A DNA stretch of 64,000 nt, from assembly GCA_036522515.1 (NCBI GenBank), contig DATDFQ010000024.1, positions 107,173-171,172 of the forward strand, read 5' to 3'. This DNA is from Bacteroidota bacterium (lineage in GTDB: Bacteria; Bacteroidota; Ignavibacteria; UBA10030; SZUA-254). The position numbers and the translations under genes were made by a program. Position 1 is the stretch's first letter. Every line of letters begins with the position of its first letter. Shown piece by piece: positions 8,257-17,341 of the stretch. Under the pieces are notes generated by a model. The model was not told the DNA's origin. It did no database searches and saw only the letters and a list, made by a program, of their open reading frames with translations.

Positions 8257-9375
8257 TCAGTTCTCCCTGCGGGCTTGCCGGAGGAGGAGCGCAACCGTCT
8301 GCTCCGCGACACGTTGCCAGTCGAACGTTCCCGCCCAGTCCTGCGCCCCCTTCGCGAGAGCGTTCCTCAGCCGGGAATCTCCGGCGAGGTGGATCATCTG
8401 TTCCGCGAGCACCTCGATATTTCCGTACGGATAGAGGATACCGGTTTCTCCGTCCTTGACGGCGTCCCGGAGGCCCGGAACGTCGCTGGCGATGACGGGA
8501 GTCCCGCAGGCATTCGCTTCGATCACCGTGAGGCCCCATCCCTCCACCGAGGACGGATTCACCAGAAACCAGACCTCCTGCAGAAGCCGCACCTTCTCCT
8601 CTTCGCTCACAAAACCGGTGAACCGGACCGACGCCTCCATGCCGAGCTGCCTCGCGCTTCGCTCGAGATCGCTCCGATCGTCTCCCTCGCCGATGACGAC
8701 CAGCTTCGCATCGGGCATGCCCCGGAGCAGAATCGCGAACGCGCGGAGGAGATGATCGACCGATTTGTACTTTTTCAACCGCCCCATGTAGCCGATGAGC
8801 GGGGTCCCGCTCCTCTGCACTCCGGTGGGGCGAAAGCGCCCGTGATCGACGCAATTGGGAACGATCTCGAGGCCCGACGCGCCGAACCCCCGGTTCAGCA
8901 GCACCTCCTTCGTGCTCGGCGAGACCGCAAAGACGGGAATGCGGCTGCGCCTGTAGAGCGCGACCCCCGCCCGTTCCGCGAGGTAGACATAGAGGGCAAG
9001 CGGAAAAATCGCTTCGCGGAAGATCACGGTGTCGAACAGATGGTGAACGATGAGGGCGAGCGGCTCGCGGACATAGAGCGGGGTGAGGAACGGGATCTTG
9101 TTCAGGTCGTCAATGACCACATCGTATCCCTCGCGCCGGAACCGTTGCCGGTACCGGAGCGGAACGAGAAAATTGAAGAGGTAACGGCCGCCTTCCCGCA
9201 CGACCCTGATCCCGCCGATGGTCTCCTCCTTTGGGGCTCCTTCGAACGAAGAACAGAACAGGGTCACCTCGTGGCCCATCCCGGCCACACGCGAAAATAT
9301 TTCATGGAGGTGGACTTCGGCGCCGCCCGCGAGGGGGTTCCTGATGTCCTGCCAGTTAAAGATCAGGATCTTCAT
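8257..9375 (-). CDS. GT4-type glycosyltransferase
   Basis: 372 aa, full-length GT4 enzyme. The start MKILIFNWQDIRNPLAGGAEVHLHEIF has the donor/acceptor glycine loop (GGAE). The middle has VPNCVDHGRFRP. The C-terminal domain has IGYMGRLKKYKSVDHLLRAF and VNPSSVEGWGLTVIEANACGTPVIASDVPGLRDAV with the catalytic-type EGWGLTVIEA. No signal peptide or membrane helix, so it is cytosolic and probably membrane-associated. First gene of a four-gene overlapping or adjacent block (GT4, GT4, flippase, deacetylase-like). A 103-bp gap with a 16-bp perfect palindrome separates it from the DUF2723 gene. Confidence 0.92.
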   Translation of the reverse strand: MKILIFNWQDIRNPLAGGAEVHLHEIFSRVAGMGHEVTLFCSSFEGAPKEETIGGIRVVREGGRYLFNFLVPLRYRQRFRREGYDVVIDDLNKIPFLTPLYVREPLALIVHHLFDTVIFREAIFPLALYVYLAERAGVALYRRSRIPVFAVSPSTKEVLLNRGFGASGLEIVPNCVDHGRFRPTGVQRSGTPLIGYMGRLKKYKSVDHLLRAFAILLRGMPDAKLVVIGEGDDRSDLERSARQLGMEASVRFTGFVSEEEKVRLLQEVWFLVNPSSVEGWGLTVIEANACGTPVIASDVPGLRDAVKDGETGILYPYGNIEVLAEQMIHLAGDSRLRNALAKGAQDWAGTFDWQRVAEQTVALLLRQARREN

Positions 9376-9394
9376 GGGGAAACGCTAGGCGGCG

Positions 9395-9410
9395 GCGTGA
9401 GGCCTCACGC
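9395..9410. repeat. 16-bp perfect palindrome in the spacer before the GT block
   Basis: GCGTGAGGCCTCACGC reads the same on both strands. It sits 20 bp upstream of the GT4 start at 9375 and downstream of the DUF2723 gene. There is no T-tract, so it is more likely an operator, mRNA hairpin or processing site than an intrinsic terminator. Confidence 0.5.
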
Positions 9411-9478
9411 GGAGCGGCTTCAAGTTCCCGGGTCGAGGATGTCGAAGAAAGGCAGGTGTTCGACGGGCCCCGGGCGGA

Positions 9479-12226
9479 TTATTGCGGTCGGGTCGAGTCG
9501 GGAGCGGCGCCACCCTTCTGCAGCTTGTCGTACATGTTGATCTGGTTCTTGATCCATCCCGTCTGATCGGGGTACTGCACGGCCAGGTTGTTCAGCATGT
9601 CGATCGCCTTCGGATACTCCTTGCGCATCCCGTAGAGCTCCGAAAGGATGAGATACGGGTTGCTCGATCCGTCCGACTGGTCGTACTGCCCGGAGGCGAT
9701 GAGCTCCTCGCACTTCGCCTCGACGTTCTTCGCGTAGGCGTCGAAACGGTCCTTCTCGCCCAGGTCGTTGAACAGGCGGGCGACATAGAAGGTGTAGCGC
9801 CAGTCCTGCATCGGAATCACGCTGATCGGGACCACGTCTTCCATGCGGGCCATGACGTCCCGGGCTTTCCGCTTGTCATTGGCTGTGCGGTTGTAATAAT
9901 CGCTAATCCGCATGAACCCCGCCCGGTAGTTCATCACCATGCGCTGGACGTTCTCGTCGTAGTAGACGTCGGGGTTGTTCAGGTTCCTGTACAGGTATCC
10001 GTGCTGCTCGGTCTTGGAGGCCTTCACATCCCTCGCGAGAAAATTCGCCTCCATCATTTTCATGTCGTTCCCGCCTTCCTGCGTGGCGAAGCTCATCGGC
10101 CTCAGCTCGAGCGTCAGTCCTTCCATCCAGAGGTAGGGATCAAGCCCGATTTTCGAATCGGGCGCGCAGGTGACGGCGAAGTGAATCGGGCGTTCCCAGT
10201 GGTTGGACTGGATGATGTCGCGCACCATGATATCCTGCACGCGGAGATACCGGATGTCCTGCTGGTAGGGCTGGCCGTTCATGGTCCAGGAAATCTTGCC
10301 CTGGTTCAACACCGTCGAATCGGACGATCCGAACCGCTCGGCCACGCGCTTCGGCACGGGGACGTCCACTTTTCGCGGAGTCCACCGGACGGGTCCGATC
10401 CTTTCGATCTGGTCGTCGGTGAGCGAGAGCGCCACCTTCTTACCGCCGAACGGCGTGTCATTTTTTAACAGGTGGATGTACCACTGCGTGTTTACGAGGC
10501 TCAGATTCACGGTGCGGACGTCCCGGCGGACGCCCTCGACATCCTGGAGGTACCAGAGAGGAAACGTGTCGTTGTCCCCGTTCGTGAAGAGGATCGCGTC
10601 CTGGGGGCAGCTCTGCAGCAGGTTGTACGAATAGTCCCAGGCGATGTAATTCTGGCTCCGGTCGTGCTCGCGCCAGTTGCTGCGGGCGAGGCTGACCGGC
10701 ACCGTCAATGCGAAGACCGCCACCAGAGCGACGGCCGCCCACTGCACGAGTTTCGGCTGCAACCCTTTGCGGAACGCGTCGAAGAGGCCGACGATTCCGA
10801 TCGCGATCCAGACGCAGAACACGTAATAGGCGCCGACATAAAAATAGTCGCGCTCGCGCGGCTGGGGATCCTGCTGGTTCTGATAGAGGTCGAGCACGAT
10901 ACCCATGATGATGAACATCGCCATCAGCACCGAGGCCATCTTCCAATCCTTCCGGAAATGGAACCAGAGCCCGAGCAAGGCGGCAAAGAGCGGGATCCCG
11001 AACGACTCCTTCCAGCTGACACCGGCGTCCTGCCAGTCCCCTTCGGTCCCCACGAAATTCCAGAGCACGTAGCGGACGAACATGTGGTTGATCTGATAGC
11101 GCCAGAGAAAGTCTCCGTCGCTCGTGTAATTCACGCGCGTCGGCTCGTGCATCGCTTCCTGCGAATACCGCCGCGGGAAGACCTTCTCCACGTACGTCTG
11201 CGTCTCGTTGTCCCAGCTCTGGCCCTTCAGGAGAGGCGTATCGCCGTACTGCTCGCGCGTGAGATAGCTCGTCAGCCGCGAGAGGTTGTTCGGGTTGTTC
11301 TCCTTCATCGGAAGGTTGTCGACGTTCGACCGGATGATGACCTGGGTGTAGGTCGTGTATCCGACCACGATCAGGAGAAACGAGAGACAACCGATATGGA
11401 CCATCTTATGGTGCGTCTTGTACGACCGGTACGCTCCGTACGCCGCCGCGGCCACGCAGAGCGGCGGGATGAACGGAAAGAATTCGCTCTGCGTCCCCTT
11501 AAAGTCGCCGTCGAGCAGCCCGGGAAGGAACTGGACGATCCCTGGGTAGATCACGAAGAAAATCGCGATTGCGGCGAGCCCGAACTGGAAAAAGCCCTTG
11601 CGGCTGTATTCATATTTGCGGAAATAGACCATCATCAGGATCGGGATCGTGGCGAGCAGCGCCAGGATGTGGATGCCGGTCGAGAGGCCGAGCATGTAGG
11701 CGATCATGAGGAGGTATTTCTCATTGTGCGGCTCGTCGGCATGATCCCACCACCGGAGCGCCAGCCAGAGGCAGAAGGAAACGAAGAACATTCCCATCCC
11801 GTACACCTCCGCCTCGATCGAATTATCCCAGTAGGTCGTCGAGAAGGCAAGCGCGAAGGCGCCGATGGCGGAAGCGCCGTAGACGACGATCCTGTCGGTG
11901 AGGCTCTGCGTCGCACCGCGGAACATCTCGATGAATCTCACGGCAACCAGGTAGAGGAACATGATGCCGAGCGCGCTTCCGATCGCGGAAACGGCGTGCA
12001 TGCGGGCAGCGATATCGTCGCGGTACGGGATGAGCGAGGCGATGCGTGCGATGAAAACAAAGAGGGGGGCGCCGGGCGGGTGCGGCACTTCGAGCAGCCT
12101 CGCGGCCGCGCAAAATTCGCCCACATCCCAGAACACGACCGTGGTGGAGAGGGTCTTCAGGTAGACCACCGCCGTGACGAGAAATACTCCGAGCGCAACT
12201 GCGCGGTTTATCACTTTATCCGACAT
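9479..12226 (-). CDS. DUF2723 (GT117-type) multi-spanning membrane protein
   Basis: 915 aa. The diagnostic DUF2723 segment FWDVGEFCAAARLLEVPHPPG is at residues about 32-52 after a first membrane helix. It carries the acidic pair (Asp, Glu) that resembles the catalytic loop of GT-C protein O-mannosyltransferases. About 10-12 further hydrophobic helices follow to residue about 510, then a soluble region of about 400 residues ending in TPR-like helices (EYPKAIDMLNNLAVQYPDQ). By family knowledge these proteins (relatives of TMEM260) are thought to transfer sugars from lipid carriers to proteins on the outer face of the membrane. They are abundant in Bacteroidota-type genomes, where protein O-glycosylation is common. 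Its neighbours are a glycan assembly block and hemW. Confidence 0.88.
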   Translation of the reverse strand: MSDKVINRAVALGVFLVTAVVYLKTLSTTVVFWDVGEFCAAARLLEVPHPPGAPLFVFIARIASLIPYRDDIAARMHAVSAIGSALGIMFLYLVAVRFIEMFRGATQSLTDRIVVYGASAIGAFALAFSTTYWDNSIEAEVYGMGMFFVSFCLWLALRWWDHADEPHNEKYLLMIAYMLGLSTGIHILALLATIPILMMVYFRKYEYSRKGFFQFGLAAIAIFFVIYPGIVQFLPGLLDGDFKGTQSEFFPFIPPLCVAAAAYGAYRSYKTHHKMVHIGCLSFLLIVVGYTTYTQVIIRSNVDNLPMKENNPNNLSRLTSYLTREQYGDTPLLKGQSWDNETQTYVEKVFPRRYSQEAMHEPTRVNYTSDGDFLWRYQINHMFVRYVLWNFVGTEGDWQDAGVSWKESFGIPLFAALLGLWFHFRKDWKMASVLMAMFIIMGIVLDLYQNQQDPQPRERDYFYVGAYYVFCVWIAIGIVGLFDAFRKGLQPKLVQWAAVALVAVFALTVPVSLARSNWREHDRSQNYIAWDYSYNLLQSCPQDAILFTNGDNDTFPLWYLQDVEGVRRDVRTVNLSLVNTQWYIHLLKNDTPFGGKKVALSLTDDQIERIGPVRWTPRKVDVPVPKRVAERFGSSDSTVLNQGKISWTMNGQPYQQDIRYLRVQDIMVRDIIQSNHWERPIHFAVTCAPDSKIGLDPYLWMEGLTLELRPMSFATQEGGNDMKMMEANFLARDVKASKTEQHGYLYRNLNNPDVYYDENVQRMVMNYRAGFMRISDYYNRTANDKRKARDVMARMEDVVPISVIPMQDWRYTFYVARLFNDLGEKDRFDAYAKNVEAKCEELIASGQYDQSDGSSNPYLILSELYGMRKEYPKAIDMLNNLAVQYPDQTGWIKNQINMYDKLQKGGAAPDSTRPQ

Positions 12227-12268
12227 TCAATCCTCATTCAAGTACTCAAAAAACACTCCAACACCCGC

Positions 12269-13465
12269 TCAACCGGCGGCGTTCGCCGTCAATATAGAGG
12301 AATTCTGAAGCAATCGCAAGGAATCGGCGTCCGGATCGACGCGGGCGAGGAGGAGTTCGCAGATTTCGTCGCAGAGAAGGTACCCCTTATCGGTGAGGCG
12401 AAGCGTTTCACCATCGAGGATCGCGAGGCCTCCGGTGATACAGTCCTGTAGTTCGAGAGACTTGCGTTCGTGGAGGTTGACTCCATACCGGGCGCGAAGC
12501 GCGGCGAGATCGAGTCCCTCCCCGCGAAGGCCGAGCATGACGGCTTCATCCAGCAGTTGCGTCTTCGTGAGGGTCTCCGAGCCGGCGACAGGGGATTTTC
12601 CCGATGCGAGCGCATCGCAGTAGGCCCGGACGCTCCTGGTGTTCCACCACCGGCGGTTCCCGCTGAACGAATGCGCCGAAGGCCCGAACCCGATATAGTT
12701 CGAGTGGTTCCAGTATCCGCTGTTGTGCTTCGATTGAAAGCCCGGCCTGGCGTAGTTCGACACCTCGTAGTGTTCGTATCCCGCGGCGTGAAGGAACTGC
12801 ATGGTGAACTCGTACTGTTCGGCTTCGGTTTCGACCGGCAGCGTCGATACCTGACGGGTTTTCACCATTTCGAAGAGGGGCGTCTTCGGTTCTACGATCA
12901 GGCTGTAGGCGGAGATGTGGCCCGGCTCGAGCTCCACCGCCTGGCGCAGGTTCTGTTCCCACCGGCTCATCGTCTGACCGGGCAAAGCGAAGATGAGGTC
13001 GAGGCTCACGTTCCCGAAGCCCGCCTCGCGCGCCATCCGAACACCCTGGATCGCCTGTCCGGAGCTGTGGATGCGGGTGAGGAACCTGAGATCATCCTCA
13101 TGAAACGACTGGATTCCGAAGCTGAGCCGGTTGACGCCGGCGTCCCGGTACCCCTTCAGTTTGTTCAGATCGACCGTCCCCGGATTGGCTTCGAGCGTGA
13201 CTTCCGCGCCCGCTGCGATCCGGAACGTCTTCGTCACGAGCCCGATCAGCTCGCCGATCACGCGGGGTTCGAGCAATGACGGGGTGCCGCCGCCGAAAAA
13301 GATCGTGGTAAACTCCTCCGGCGATCCGGAGGAAGGATGTTCTTTTATCTCGCGCCTGAGCGCGGCGAGGAATTCATCGACCGGATCGAGCGTTTCGATC
13401 GAGTAGAAATCACAGTAGATGCACTTGTGTTCGCAGAAGGGAATATGGAAGTAGATACCCGGCAA
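12269..13465 (-). CDS. hemW: HemW-like radical SAM protein (heme chaperone)
   Basis: 398 aa radical SAM enzyme of the HemW/HemN-like family, thought to bind and insert heme rather than oxidise coproporphyrinogen. The cluster motif is at residues 11-18 (Cys11, Cys15, Cys18 in CEHKCIYC), then FFGGGTPSLL, and the C-terminal signature NSGYWNHSNYIGFGPSAHSF. The only in-frame start after the upstream in-frame stop is TTG at 13465, so this gene must use a TTG codon. The ribosome site is weak. It lies 38 bp after a signal peptidase gene. Confidence 0.9.
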   Translation of the reverse strand: MPGIYFHIPFCEHKCIYCDFYSIETLDPVDEFLAALRREIKEHPSSGSPEEFTTIFFGGGTPSLLEPRVIGELIGLVTKTFRIAAGAEVTLEANPGTVDLNKLKGYRDAGVNRLSFGIQSFHEDDLRFLTRIHSSGQAIQGVRMAREAGFGNVSLDLIFALPGQTMSRWEQNLRQAVELEPGHISAYSLIVEPKTPLFEMVKTRQVSTLPVETEAEQYEFTMQFLHAAGYEHYEVSNYARPGFQSKHNSGYWNHSNYIGFGPSAHSFSGNRRWWNTRSVRAYCDALASGKSPVAGSETLTKTQLLDEAVMLGLRGEGLDLAALRARYGVNLHERKSLELQDCITGGLAILDGETLRLTDKGYLLCDEICELLLARVDPDADSLRLLQNSSILTANAAG

Positions 13466-13503
13466 GAAATGCTCAAAAGTAAAAAGAGAGGGCTGTCATA
13501 GAT

Positions 13504-14349
13504 TTATCGGACAAACATCCCGATCCTGTCCCAGCGGACCGATCCGGGGGCGTCCGTTCCCCCCGATCCGGGGCCATCCCCGGGCGAAGACCAGTAGACC
13601 ATCATGGCCTCCCCGATGACGTTCTCCTCCGGCAGGAATCCCCATGCCCGGCTGTCGTAGCTCCGGTCCCTGTTGTCTCCGAGGACGAACAGGTAGTTCT
13701 TCTCGAACCCGTACTTATTCGCAGGTATCCCGTCGATGGTGACGCCGGAACGCTCGCCACACCGAATGTCATGCCCCTCCCGCCGGATCAGATTTTCCCA
13801 GAGGGAAAAATTGGCGGAAGTAAGCGTAACCGAATCTCCCCGCGCCGGAACGATCGCCGGCGGAAACCGGCCTGCCGTGGCGCCCTGTCCGGCATTTCCA
13901 CTCACCGGCTCCCGGAGCGCCTCTTCGTTCACGTAACACGTTCCGTCACGGATTTCGATTTTGTCGCCGCCCAGCGCGACGCACCTCTTGACGAAGTAGA
14001 CGGGCTCGTCCGGAGCGGAGCCGTCGGCATCCCCCGGGAAACTGAAGACAATCACGTCGCCGCGGGCAATTTTTCTCAGGCCTGGAATACGGAGTTCCGG
14101 AAACTTCGCCTCGGAGAAGGGAAGCTTCTCCGGAGTCCTGGGGCCGTAAACGAGTTTGTTGATCAGCACACAATCCCCGGGGAGGAGCGCGTTTTCCATC
14201 GACCCGGACGGAACGCGGATCGCTCCGACAACGAATGTTTTCAGGAGGAACGCGGCCAGGATCGCGACAAGCAGGACGCCTGCGTAGCCGGTGATCCGTT
14301 TACGGGCCAACGTGCCGGCCTGTTCCAGAGTATGTCGAATGGATCTCAT
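13504..14349 (-). CDS. lepB: Signal peptidase I, copy 1
   Basis: 281 aa inner-membrane serine protease that removes signal peptides. One N-terminal helix (about residues 21-42) is followed by box B VPSGSMENALLPGD with nucleophile Ser50 and box D VYFVKRCVALGGDKIE with general base Lys121. Box E is GDNRDRSYDSRAWG. All catalytic elements are intact. It lies 4 bp after a second lepB of similar length, in the same operon. The two are related but clearly diverged, so this is an old duplication with possibly different substrate preferences. Confidence 0.94.
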   Translation of the reverse strand: MRSIRHTLEQAGTLARKRITGYAGVLLVAILAAFLLKTFVVGAIRVPSGSMENALLPGDCVLINKLVYGPRTPEKLPFSEAKFPELRIPGLRKIARGDVIVFSFPGDADGSAPDEPVYFVKRCVALGGDKIEIRDGTCYVNEEALREPVSGNAGQGATAGRFPPAIVPARGDSVTLTSANFSLWENLIRREGHDIRCGERSGVTIDGIPANKYGFEKNYLFVLGDNRDRSYDSRAWGFLPEENVIGEAMMVYWSSPGDGPGSGGTDAPGSVRWDRIGMFVR

Positions 14350-14353
14350 CTGC

Positions 14354-15256
14354 CTATTTTACGAGCGTTCCGAACCTGCCCCAGCGAACGCTGGCGAACT
14401 TGTCGGATATCTGGAAAATCGAAGATTCCGGATCCCACGACCAGTAGACGATCAACGGAGTTCCCACGACCGATTCGACCGGTATGAATCCCCAGAATCG
14501 GCTGTCCAGACTATTATCCCGGTTATCACCCATCCCGAAAAGGTAATCCCTCTCCACCGTGTAGGTCTCTTTTTCAACGCCGTCAACATACGCCTTCCCT
14601 TCCGTCATCTTCGCGGTGTGCCCTTCGCGGCGGATGAAGATCCTCCACCTCTCGAAACTCTCCCGGGTGAGGCTGATCTTGTCGCCCTTTTTGGGGATGA
14701 CGACCGGCCCGTAGTTGTCCTCGTTGAAGGGCATTCCCTTCGGGAAGATGTGCTCGTCCGCGAGGCCCTGCGGCTTGACGACGGTCGAATTGAATTTCAC
14801 GTTGCGCGGAACCGGCGCCGGCCGGCCGTTGATGTAGACAACCCGGTTGATGACCTGGAGCGTATCCCCTGCGGTCGCCATGCACCGCTTCAGATAGTAG
14901 GCGAATTCCGCCGGCTCCACCTCGTCGCGGTTTCCGGGGAAAATAAAGACGATCACGTCCCCCTTTTCGACAGTCCAGAGCGAGGGGAGCTTGAACGCGG
15001 GGATCTTCGTATTAGTAAACGGAATTGTCCTTGGCGTGGTTCCTCCGAAAACGAACTTGTTCACGAGGAGGAAGTCGCCGGTCATGATCTCGTTCTCCAT
15101 CGACCCGGTCGGGACCTCGAACGACGCGAGGACGAAGCTGTTGAGGAGAAGGAAGGCTCCGAAGATGATCCCCATCTCCTTGAAAAAAGCGCTTACCGCC
15201 GAGGGCCCGTTGCGCTGATCCGCCGGCCCGGCGGCCTGTTCACCTTTGTTCGCCAT
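14354..15256 (-). CDS. lepB: Signal peptidase I, copy 2
   Basis: 300 aa. One N-terminal membrane helix (about residues 28-46), box B VPTGSMENEIMTGD with Ser52, box D YYLKRCMATAGDTLQ with Lys123, and box E GDNRDNSLDSRFWG. It has a longer hydrophilic N-terminus (AAGPADQRNGPS) than its neighbour. It lies 57 bp after lepA; the lepA-lepB order is a common bacterial arrangement. A diverged second lepB follows within 4 bp. Both appear active, which fits an organism with a large load of exported and outer-membrane proteins. Confidence 0.94.
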   Translation of the reverse strand: MANKGEQAAGPADQRNGPSAVSAFFKEMGIIFGAFLLLNSFVLASFEVPTGSMENEIMTGDFLLVNKFVFGGTTPRTIPFTNTKIPAFKLPSLWTVEKGDVIVFIFPGNRDEVEPAEFAYYLKRCMATAGDTLQVINRVVYINGRPAPVPRNVKFNSTVVKPQGLADEHIFPKGMPFNEDNYGPVVIPKKGDKISLTRESFERWRIFIRREGHTAKMTEGKAYVDGVEKETYTVERDYLFGMGDNRDNSLDSRFWGFIPVESVVGTPLIVYWSWDPESSIFQISDKFASVRWGRFGTLVK

Positions 15257-15313
15257 GATCTCTCATTGATGGTTGAAGAAAATGCTTCAGTTCATTCTCC
15301 GGATCGGTCCGGC

Positions 15314-17110
15314 CTAATCTTCCATCGCGAGGACCGCGAGAAACGCCTCCTGGGGAATCTCGACGCGCCCGACCTGCTTCATGCGCTTTTTCCCCTCCTT
15401 TTGCTTCTCGAGCAGCTTCCGCTTGCGCGAGATGTCGCCACCGTAACACTTTGCGATCACGTTCTTCCGCAAGGCGGAAATGGAATCGCGGGCGATCACC
15501 TTGCTCCCGATCGCCGCCTGCACGACGACTTCGAACATCTGGCGGGGGATGAGCTTCCGGAGGCGGGCGCAGAGCTTTTTCCCCCACTCGTACGCCTTGT
15601 CACGGTGCACGATCGTGGAGAGCGCGTCCACCGATTCGCCGTTCAGGAGGATATCGAGCTTGACGAGGTCGGACTCCCGGTATTCGAGAAAATCGTAATC
15701 GAGGGAGGCGTATCCGCGGGAGGTCGACTTGAGCTTGTCGTAGAAATCGAATATGATTTCGGACAGCGGCAGCTCGTAACGGAGGTCGGCGCGCGAGGGA
15801 TCGATGTAGGTCGTATTCTTATAGATGCCGCGCCGTTCCGTGCAGAGCTTCATGATGTTCCCGATGTATTCCGACGGCGTGATGATCTGCGCGCGGATGT
15901 ACGGCTCCTCCACGTGGTCGATGTCCCCGAGCGCCGGCATCAGGGCCGGGTTGTCGACGAGGACCACGCTCTTGTCGATCTTCACGACGCGGTATTCCAC
16001 GTTGGGCACGGTCGTGATGAGCTCCTGCTCGTATTCGCGCTCGAGCCGCTCCTGGATGATTTCCATGTGAAGCAGGCCGAGGAACCCCGCCCGGAACCCG
16101 AAGCCGAGCGCGACCGAGGACTCGGGCTCAAACACCAGGGACGCGTCGTTCATGCGGAGCTTTTCGAGCGACTCGCGCAGCTCGGCGAAATTATCCGCGT
16201 TCACCGGGTAGAGGCCCGCGAACACCATCGGTTTCACTTCCTTGTAGCCGGGGAGCGGGCCCGATGCGGGCGACAGGGCGTTCGTCACCGTGTCGCCGAC
16301 CTTCGTATCGTGCACGTCCTTCGCGCCGGGGATGAGATATCCCACGTCGCCGGCGGAAAGCTCTTTCGTCTTGATGCGGTGCATCTCCAGGATGCCGACC
16401 TCCTCCGCGTCGAACTCCTTGTCGGTCACGAAAAAGCGGATCTTGTCCTTTTCCCGAAGCGTCCCGTCGAACACGCGGATGTAGACGATCGATCCCCGGT
16501 ATCCGTCGAAAATCGAATCGAAAATCAGCGCGCGAAGGGGCGCATCGGGATCCCCCTTCGGAGGGGGAATGAGCCGGACGACCGATTCCAGGATCTCGTC
16601 GACGCCCGTTTTCATCTTGGCGCTCGCCAGGATGATGTCGCTTTCAGCGCAGCCGAGCAGATCCATGATCTGGCGCTTCACCTGATCGACCATCGCGCTC
16701 GGGAGATCGATCTTGTTGATGACCGGGATGATCTCCAGCCCGGCGTCGATGGCCAGATAGAGGTTGCTGATGGTCTGGGCTTCGACGCCCTGGGACGCGT
16801 CCACCACGAGGATCGCGCCCTCGCACGCCATCAGCGAGCGGGAGACTTCATACGAAAAATCGACGTGGCCGGGGGTATCTATGAGATTCAGCGTGTAGGT
16901 TTTCGCATCCTGCGCGAGGTACTTCATCTGGATGGCGTGGAGCTTGATCGTGATCCCGCGTTCCTGCTCCAGCTCCATGTCGTCGAGGACCTGGTTCGTC
17001 TTCATTTCCCGCTCCGTGACGGTCCCCGTGCGCTCCAGGAGCCGGTCCGCGATCGTGGACTTGCCGTGGTCGATGTGGGCGATGATGCAGAAGTTGCGGA
17101 TGTGGTCCAT
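15314..17110 (-). CDS. lepA: Elongation factor 4 (LepA)
   Basis: 598 aa, the usual length of this ribosomal GTPase, which acts on stalled or pre-translocation ribosomes. G1 AHIDHGKST is at residues 11-19, G2 is in ERGITIKL, G3 is DTPGHVDF, and G4 is NKIDLP. The later part has the EF4-specific C-terminal domain ending [37 protein letters not shown], which is diagnostic. The ATG at 17110 follows a leader with a promoter at 17172-17200 and a stable hairpin at 17141-17162. First gene of a run with two lepB genes and hemW. Confidence 0.97.
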   Translation of the reverse strand: MDHIRNFCIIAHIDHGKSTIADRLLERTGTVTEREMKTNQVLDDMELEQERGITIKLHAIQMKYLAQDAKTYTLNLIDTPGHVDFSYEVSRSLMACEGAILVVDASQGVEAQTISNLYLAIDAGLEIIPVINKIDLPSAMVDQVKRQIMDLLGCAESDIILASAKMKTGVDEILESVVRLIPPPKGDPDAPLRALIFDSIFDGYRGSIVYIRVFDGTLREKDKIRFFVTDKEFDAEEVGILEMHRIKTKELSAGDVGYLIPGAKDVHDTKVGDTVTNALSPASGPLPGYKEVKPMVFAGLYPVNADNFAELRESLEKLRMNDASLVFEPESSVALGFGFRAGFLGLLHMEIIQERLEREYEQELITTVPNVEYRVVKIDKSVVLVDNPALMPALGDIDHVEEPYIRAQIITPSEYIGNIMKLCTERRGIYKNTTYIDPSRADLRYELPLSEIIFDFYDKLKSTSRGYASLDYDFLEYRESDLVKLDILLNGESVDALSTIVHRDKAYEWGKKLCARLRKLIPRQMFEVVVQAAIGSKVIARDSISALRKNVIAKCYGGDISRKRKLLEKQKEGKKRMKQVGRVEIPQEAFLAVLAMED

Positions 17111-17140
17111 TAATTGACGGATTGGGAGACTGCAAAAATA

Positions 17141-17162
17141 ATCCCGCTCGTTTTGGCGGGAT
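17141..17162 (-). promoter_or_regulatory. Leader hairpin with T-rich tail before lepA
   Basis: On the minus strand ATCCCGC and GCGGGAT pair around an 8-nt loop and are followed at once by TATTTTT. This looks like an intrinsic terminator placed in the lepA leader, 31 nt before the ATG and only about 3-5 nt after the predicted transcription start. It may be a 5' stability hairpin, an attenuator, or the end of a longer antisense transcript. Confidence 0.5.
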
Positions 17163-17171
17163 CTCTGCTAA

Positions 17172-17200
17172 AATATACCACAAAATAGCCTGAATTGCAA
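17172..17200 (-). promoter_or_regulatory. Predicted lepA promoter
   Basis: On the minus strand TTGCAA (17195-17200), 17 bp, then TATATT (17172-17177). The same TATATT box occurs in several other promoters of this window, including dnaG and the aminomutase operon. Confidence 0.6.
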
Positions 17201-17222
17201 TCATGGGGCGGGAAACTACGTA

Positions 17223-17287
17223 TTGACAATAGAACGGTGGATGTGTACTTTTCGTACCGGGAGTGCGCTATTCATCGACGCTCCCGG
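17223..17287 (+). promoter_or_regulatory. Predicted promoter and 5'-leader hairpin of the repeat-protein gene
   Basis: TTGACA (17223-17228) and TACTTT (17246-17251) are 17 bp apart; TACTTTTC also approximates the Bacteroidota TAnnTTTG box. A hairpin follows at 17257-17287, with arms CCGGGAGTG and CGCTCCCGG (nine pairs with one G-T). It would lie at the very start of the mRNA, about 55 nt before the ATG. It may protect the transcript or control translation; this is inference. Confidence 0.5.
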
Positions 17288-17341
17288 ATAACCACCCTCT
17301 GAACAAACCATGATCGTCGGTATAACCTGCCTGAGGAATGT

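Noticed and set aside
12269-13465. Coproporphyrinogen III dehydrogenase (HemN)
   Set aside because: Length of about 398 aa with the HemW-type C-terminus and the short N-terminus before the cluster motif; HemN is longer.
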